The position numbers and the translations under genes were made by a program. The notes under the pieces are model-generated. The model searched no databases and was not told the origin of the DNA. It was given only the letters and a program-made list of their open reading frames with translations. A stretch of 18,736 bases of DNA from Patescibacteria group bacterium (lineage in GTDB: Bacteria; Patescibacteriota; Gracilibacteria; UBA1369; PNNO01): contig JAJRYP010000014.1 of the NCBI GenBank assembly GCA_024275695.1, forward strand, positions 1 through 18,736, read 5' to 3'. Position 1 is the first letter of the stretch, and every line of letters begins with the position of its first letter. Below are positions 16,095-18,736 of this stretch, one piece after another.

Positions 16095-16514
16095 ATGAAC
16101 AAAAATCAGCAACATCCGGTCCAAATAAAACCAAAACCATGGGGACGCGAAATTTGGTTTGCGCAAAATGATTCTTATGCCGGAAAAATTCTTGAAATAA
16201 CCAAAGGACACAGATATTCACTACAATACCATGAACGTAAAAAGGAAACTCAATATATTTATTCCGGACAAATTAAAATGACATATGGAAATAATGAAGA
16301 AAATTTGCAAGAAATAGTGTTAAATCCGGGTGACAAATTCGACGTTCTTCCTTATACTATCCATCGTGCGGAAGCACTTGAGGATTCAAAAATTTTTGAA
16401 GTTTCAACACCCGAGCTCGATGACGTTGTTAAGCTCCATGATGACTATGGTCGCAGCGGAAAAGGCAATGACGAAGAGCTGGACTTGAAACTTCATGAAG
16501 AAAGATCCAAATAA
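16095..16514 (+). CDS. Mannose-6-phosphate isomerase-like cupin protein
   Basis: This 139-residue single-domain cupin resembles the C-terminal isomerase half of bifunctional ManC/AlgA proteins, which interconverts fructose-6-phosphate and mannose-6-phosphate. The start KPWGREIWF is typical of type II phosphomannose isomerases. Metal ligands fit Gln44, His46 and Glu51 in LQYHERKKE, and His90 in PYTIHRAE. The position directly after manC (54-bp gap) supports a GDP-mannose pathway role, though small cupins have varied functions. The Lys/Glu-rich C-terminal tail (about 115-139) extends past the barrel. The gene ends with three consecutive in-frame TAA codons (16512-16520). Confidence 0.85.
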   Translation: MNKNQQHPVQIKPKPWGREIWFAQNDSYAGKILEITKGHRYSLQYHERKKETQYIYSGQIKMTYGNNEENLQEIVLNPGDKFDVLPYTIHRAEALEDSKIFEVSTPELDDVVKLHDDYGRSGKGNDEELDLKLHEERSK

Positions 16515-16547
16515 TAATAAATATTTAACTATTTAATCCACTGTTTC

Positions 16548-18736
16548 ATGAAAGGTAAACTACTTGGCAAGGTTGGGCTCATTATACTTGTCGCAATTGT
16601 TCTGGCTGTAATTGATCTTCCACCGGAAACCAAAGCTCCTTATGTATCCTGGGCTCCGGATTATATTAAAAACCAGCAGGTGCAACTGGGGCTTGATCTG
16701 CAAGGCGGATCAGCGCTAGATTACAAACTTGATTTGAGAAAAGTTCCTTTAGAAGACAGAAAGAGCAAAGTTGAAGGAAATTTGAGAGTCATTAACAGAA
16801 GAATAAACAGTTTGGGCGTATCGGAACCAAACATATATATAACAGAGGTGGGAAATGAAACTCACATTAACGTAGAAATAGCCGGTGTTGACATTGAAGA
16901 AGCAAAAGAAGTGATTGGAAAGGTTATTCAGCTGGAATTTAAAGAACGAAAAGAGACTATCGATCCTAATGAAAAACAGGAGATTGAAAAACGTGCAAAC
17001 GAAGCTTTGCAGCGAATTAAAAATGGAGAAGATTTTGCTTTGGTAGGTCAAGAAGAAGAACTTTCCGACCCAACTCTTGTTACATATACAAGTTCGGACT
17101 GGAAATTCAGAGATGAAATCAACGATGATTTAGCGGCAAAACTTTTTGCAATGCAGCCGGGGCAAGTTTACGAAGGAACTGTTGAAACCGGAGGAGAATA
17201 CACAATTAACGAACAAGGAGGACTTGTTGAATTAACCGGAATTAATATCTTAAAACTTCTCGAAGAAGAAGAGGTCGAAAGAACAACTACTGAAGAAAGA
17301 GGCGTACTTGTAAGACATATTCTTATCGCATATAAAGATTCGGATACAACGGCGGAGGGTATTACCCGAACAAAAGAAGAAGCTGAATCTTTCGCGAATG
17401 AGTTATTGGAAAGAATCAAAAACGGCGAAGATTTTGGAGCACTGGCTAAAGAATATTCCGATGATGCGGGATCAGCGGAATTAAACGGCGTACTTGGCAA
17501 ACCGGCCGGTCGAGGAGCCTATGTTTCGGAATTTGAAAGTGCCGCGCTCGCTTTAACGGAAAAAGGACAAGTATCCGATTTAGTTGAAACAAAGTACGGA
17601 TTCCACATTATCAAAGCAGACGACATAATTGATCCAATCGAATCAACTACAACGGAAAAACATATTAAATATGCCAAAATCTTTTATTCCACGATTCCAA
17701 GTGATTGGCAGGAAACAGGTCTCACCGGAGAACATTTTGTACACGCCGACGTACAATTTAATCAAGTTTATCAGCCTTATGTTTCAATTCAATTTAATGA
17801 CGAAGGCGCGAAGCTTTTCGCGGAAATCACTGAAAGAAACGTTGGAAAACCATTGGCAATATTCGTTGGTGGAGATCTGGTTTCCGCTCCAAATGTAAAC
17901 AGTAAAATTAATGGCGGATCCGCACAAATTACCGGAAATTTCAGTTTGGAAGAAGCCAACACACTGGCTTCCGAATTAAATACCGGTGCGATACCGGTAA
18001 AAATGGTACTTGCCGGTGAATATACTATTGGAGCCGAGCTTGCAAATGAATCTTTGGCGAAAAGTCTGTGGGCGGGAATTATCGGACTAGTGATCGTTGC
18101 ACTTTATATGATTGTTTATTACAGATTAAAAGGACTCTTCGCCGTAGTGGCGCTTTCAATATATGCCATAATTTTACTTTTCCTTATTCAAAGTCAGCTG
18201 GACACAATTGTTGCAGTAATAATTGCAGTCTCGATGTTCATATTCTTGATGATTAAAATATTGAACTCAAAAGATAATGGATGGGAGAAATTATTAACGT
18301 CCATTCTGGCTGTATTTGCTCTGTTTTTTATAGTATATCTTCTAGCCAGTCCAATTGTATTAACGCTTGCAGGTGTTGCCGGTGTAATCCTCTCGATCGG
18401 TATGGCGGTAGATGCAAACGTACTTATTTTTGAACGAATCAAAGAAGAAATACGCGACGGAAGACCAATCGGCTCCGCTATTGATATTGGATTTGACAGA
18501 GCATGGTCAAGTATACGCGACTCGAACTTTTCATCACTTATTACTTGCGCGATCCTGTTCTATTTTGGAAGTTCCATCATTCAAGGATTTGCGTTCAATC
18601 TTGCCGCCGGTATTCTGGTTTCAATGTTCACGGCCATTACAATCACAAAAACTTTCCTGAAAACTCTTGTTGGAACATCTTTTGCAAAAAATTACTTTCT
18701 ACTCGGAGCCAAACCGGAAAAGAAAGAACGAAAACC
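16548..18736 (+). CDS. secD: SecD translocase subunit with tandem parvulin insertion (3' partial)
   Basis: SecD uses the proton gradient to help pull secreted proteins out of the SecYEG channel. The frame gives 729 residues and is still open at the window end. After the first membrane helix (about 8-24), the P1 base begins with LGLDLQGG (47-54) and RINSLGVSEP (85-94). P1 resumes at LTGEHF (about 392) with FNDEGAKLFAEIT and GGSAQITGNF. Between them lie two parvulin-type modules. A complete one spans about 253-359 (RHILI, His257; RIKNGEDF 289-296; FHIIK, His353). A degenerate one spans about 126-240 (RIKNGEDF 156-163). The membrane domain from about 508 holds GMAVDANVLIFERIKEE, with the conserved TM4 Asp622. 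Two extra hydrophobic stretches (553-572, 583-601) precede it. E. coli SecD has 615 residues. secF would be expected next. Confidence 0.93.
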   Translation, partial: MKGKLLGKVGLIILVAIVLAVIDLPPETKAPYVSWAPDYIKNQQVQLGLDLQGGSALDYKLDLRKVPLEDRKSKVEGNLRVINRRINSLGVSEPNIYITEVGNETHINVEIAGVDIEEAKEVIGKVIQLEFKERKETIDPNEKQEIEKRANEALQRIKNGEDFALVGQEEELSDPTLVTYTSSDWKFRDEINDDLAAKLFAMQPGQVYEGTVETGGEYTINEQGGLVELTGINILKLLEEEEVERTTTEERGVLVRHILIAYKDSDTTAEGITRTKEEAESFANELLERIKNGEDFGALAKEYSDDAGSAELNGVLGKPAGRGAYVSEFESAALALTEKGQVSDLVETKYGFHIIKADDIIDPIESTTTEKHIKYAKIFYSTIPSDWQETGLTGEHFVHADVQFNQVYQPYVSIQFNDEGAKLFAEITERNVGKPLAIFVGGDLVSAPNVNSKINGGSAQITGNFSLEEANTLASELNTGAIPVKMVLAGEYTIGAELANESLAKSLWAGIIGLVIVALYMIVYYRLKGLFAVVALSIYAIILLFLIQSQLDTIVAVIIAVSMFIFLMIKILNSKDNGWEKLLTSILAVFALFFIVYLLASPIVLTLAGVAGVILSIGMAVDANVLIFERIKEEIRDGRPIGSAIDIGFDRAWSSIRDSNFSSLITCAILFYFGSSIIQGFAFNLAAGILVSMFTAITITKTFLKTLVGTSFAKNYFLLGAKPEKKERK

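Noticed and set aside
17168..17500. 110-residue - strand open frame within secD
   Set aside because: It lies fully antisense to the parvulin region of SecD, where the + strand frame has clear family motifs. The Ser-rich product looks like a shadow.
18068..18660. Several short open frames on both strands near the window end
   Set aside because: They overlap the conserved SecD membrane domain in other frames and show no family features.
1..18736. UGA recoded to glycine, as in Gracilibacteria/Absconditabacteria
   Set aside because: glmS ends in TGA right after its canonical C terminus, and ruvC and the - strand gene also end in TGA. No conserved Gly is replaced by TGA inside genes.
1..18736. 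tRNA, rRNA, CRISPR arrays, insertion sequences
   Set aside because: No clover-leaf arms, rRNA-like segments, regularly spaced repeats or transposase motifs were seen on either strand.

Overview
The window is an AT-rich, gene-dense bacterial segment. Seventeen genes are visible, including one partial at each end, and almost every intergenic gap is under 35 bp. No RNA gene, mobile element or CRISPR array was seen. Sixteen genes lie on the + strand and one on the - strand. TGA works as an ordinary stop (glmS, ruvC and the - strand gene end in TGA), so the UGA-to-glycine code of Gracilibacteria and Absconditabacteria does not apply. The compact layout, Lys-rich AT-driven proteins, PilD, and fused or shortened housekeeping enzymes suggest a Patescibacteria/CPR genome, perhaps Peregrinibacteria-like. 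That placement is inference and is not proven by any marker here. None of the gene starts has a convincing Shine-Dalgarno sequence.

Layout. 1-3104 (+): the Lys/Glu-rich tail of an unidentified protein, aroC (chorismate synthase), tgt (tRNA-guanine transglycosylase) and an HD-domain phosphohydrolase. 3105-4046 (-): a lone basic helical-repeat protein whose stop codon directly abuts the HD gene stop. 4047-4157: a divergent promoter region. 4158-8914 (+): ruvA, an Xaa-Pro-type M24 peptidase, a PurQ protein with two PurS-like C-terminal modules, and glmS. 8915-8989: a promoter with a perfect extended -10. 8990-18736 (+): a probable long operon containing a small helical protein, pyk, ruvC, a membrane-anchored TPR protein broken by one in-frame TAA, pilD, gpmI, manC, a mannose-6-phosphate-isomerase-like cupin, and secD running off the end.

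Most of the content is core metabolism and housekeeping: lower glycolysis (gpmI, pyk), amino-sugar and GDP-mannose supply (glmS, manC, cupin), purine and shikimate steps, Holliday-junction processing (ruvA, ruvC; no ruvB here) and the cell envelope (pilD, secD, TPR protein).

The most unusual object is SecD. Its extracytoplasmic P1 domain carries two inserted parvulin-type prolyl-isomerase modules, one apparently catalytic and one degenerate. Its membrane domain also has an extra pair of hydrophobic segments. This would place a foldase inside the translocation motor itself. Next are the PurQ-PurS-PurS fusion, the single nonsense codon in the TPR gene, the absence of Shine-Dalgarno motifs, and the lone LRV-like helical-repeat gene.
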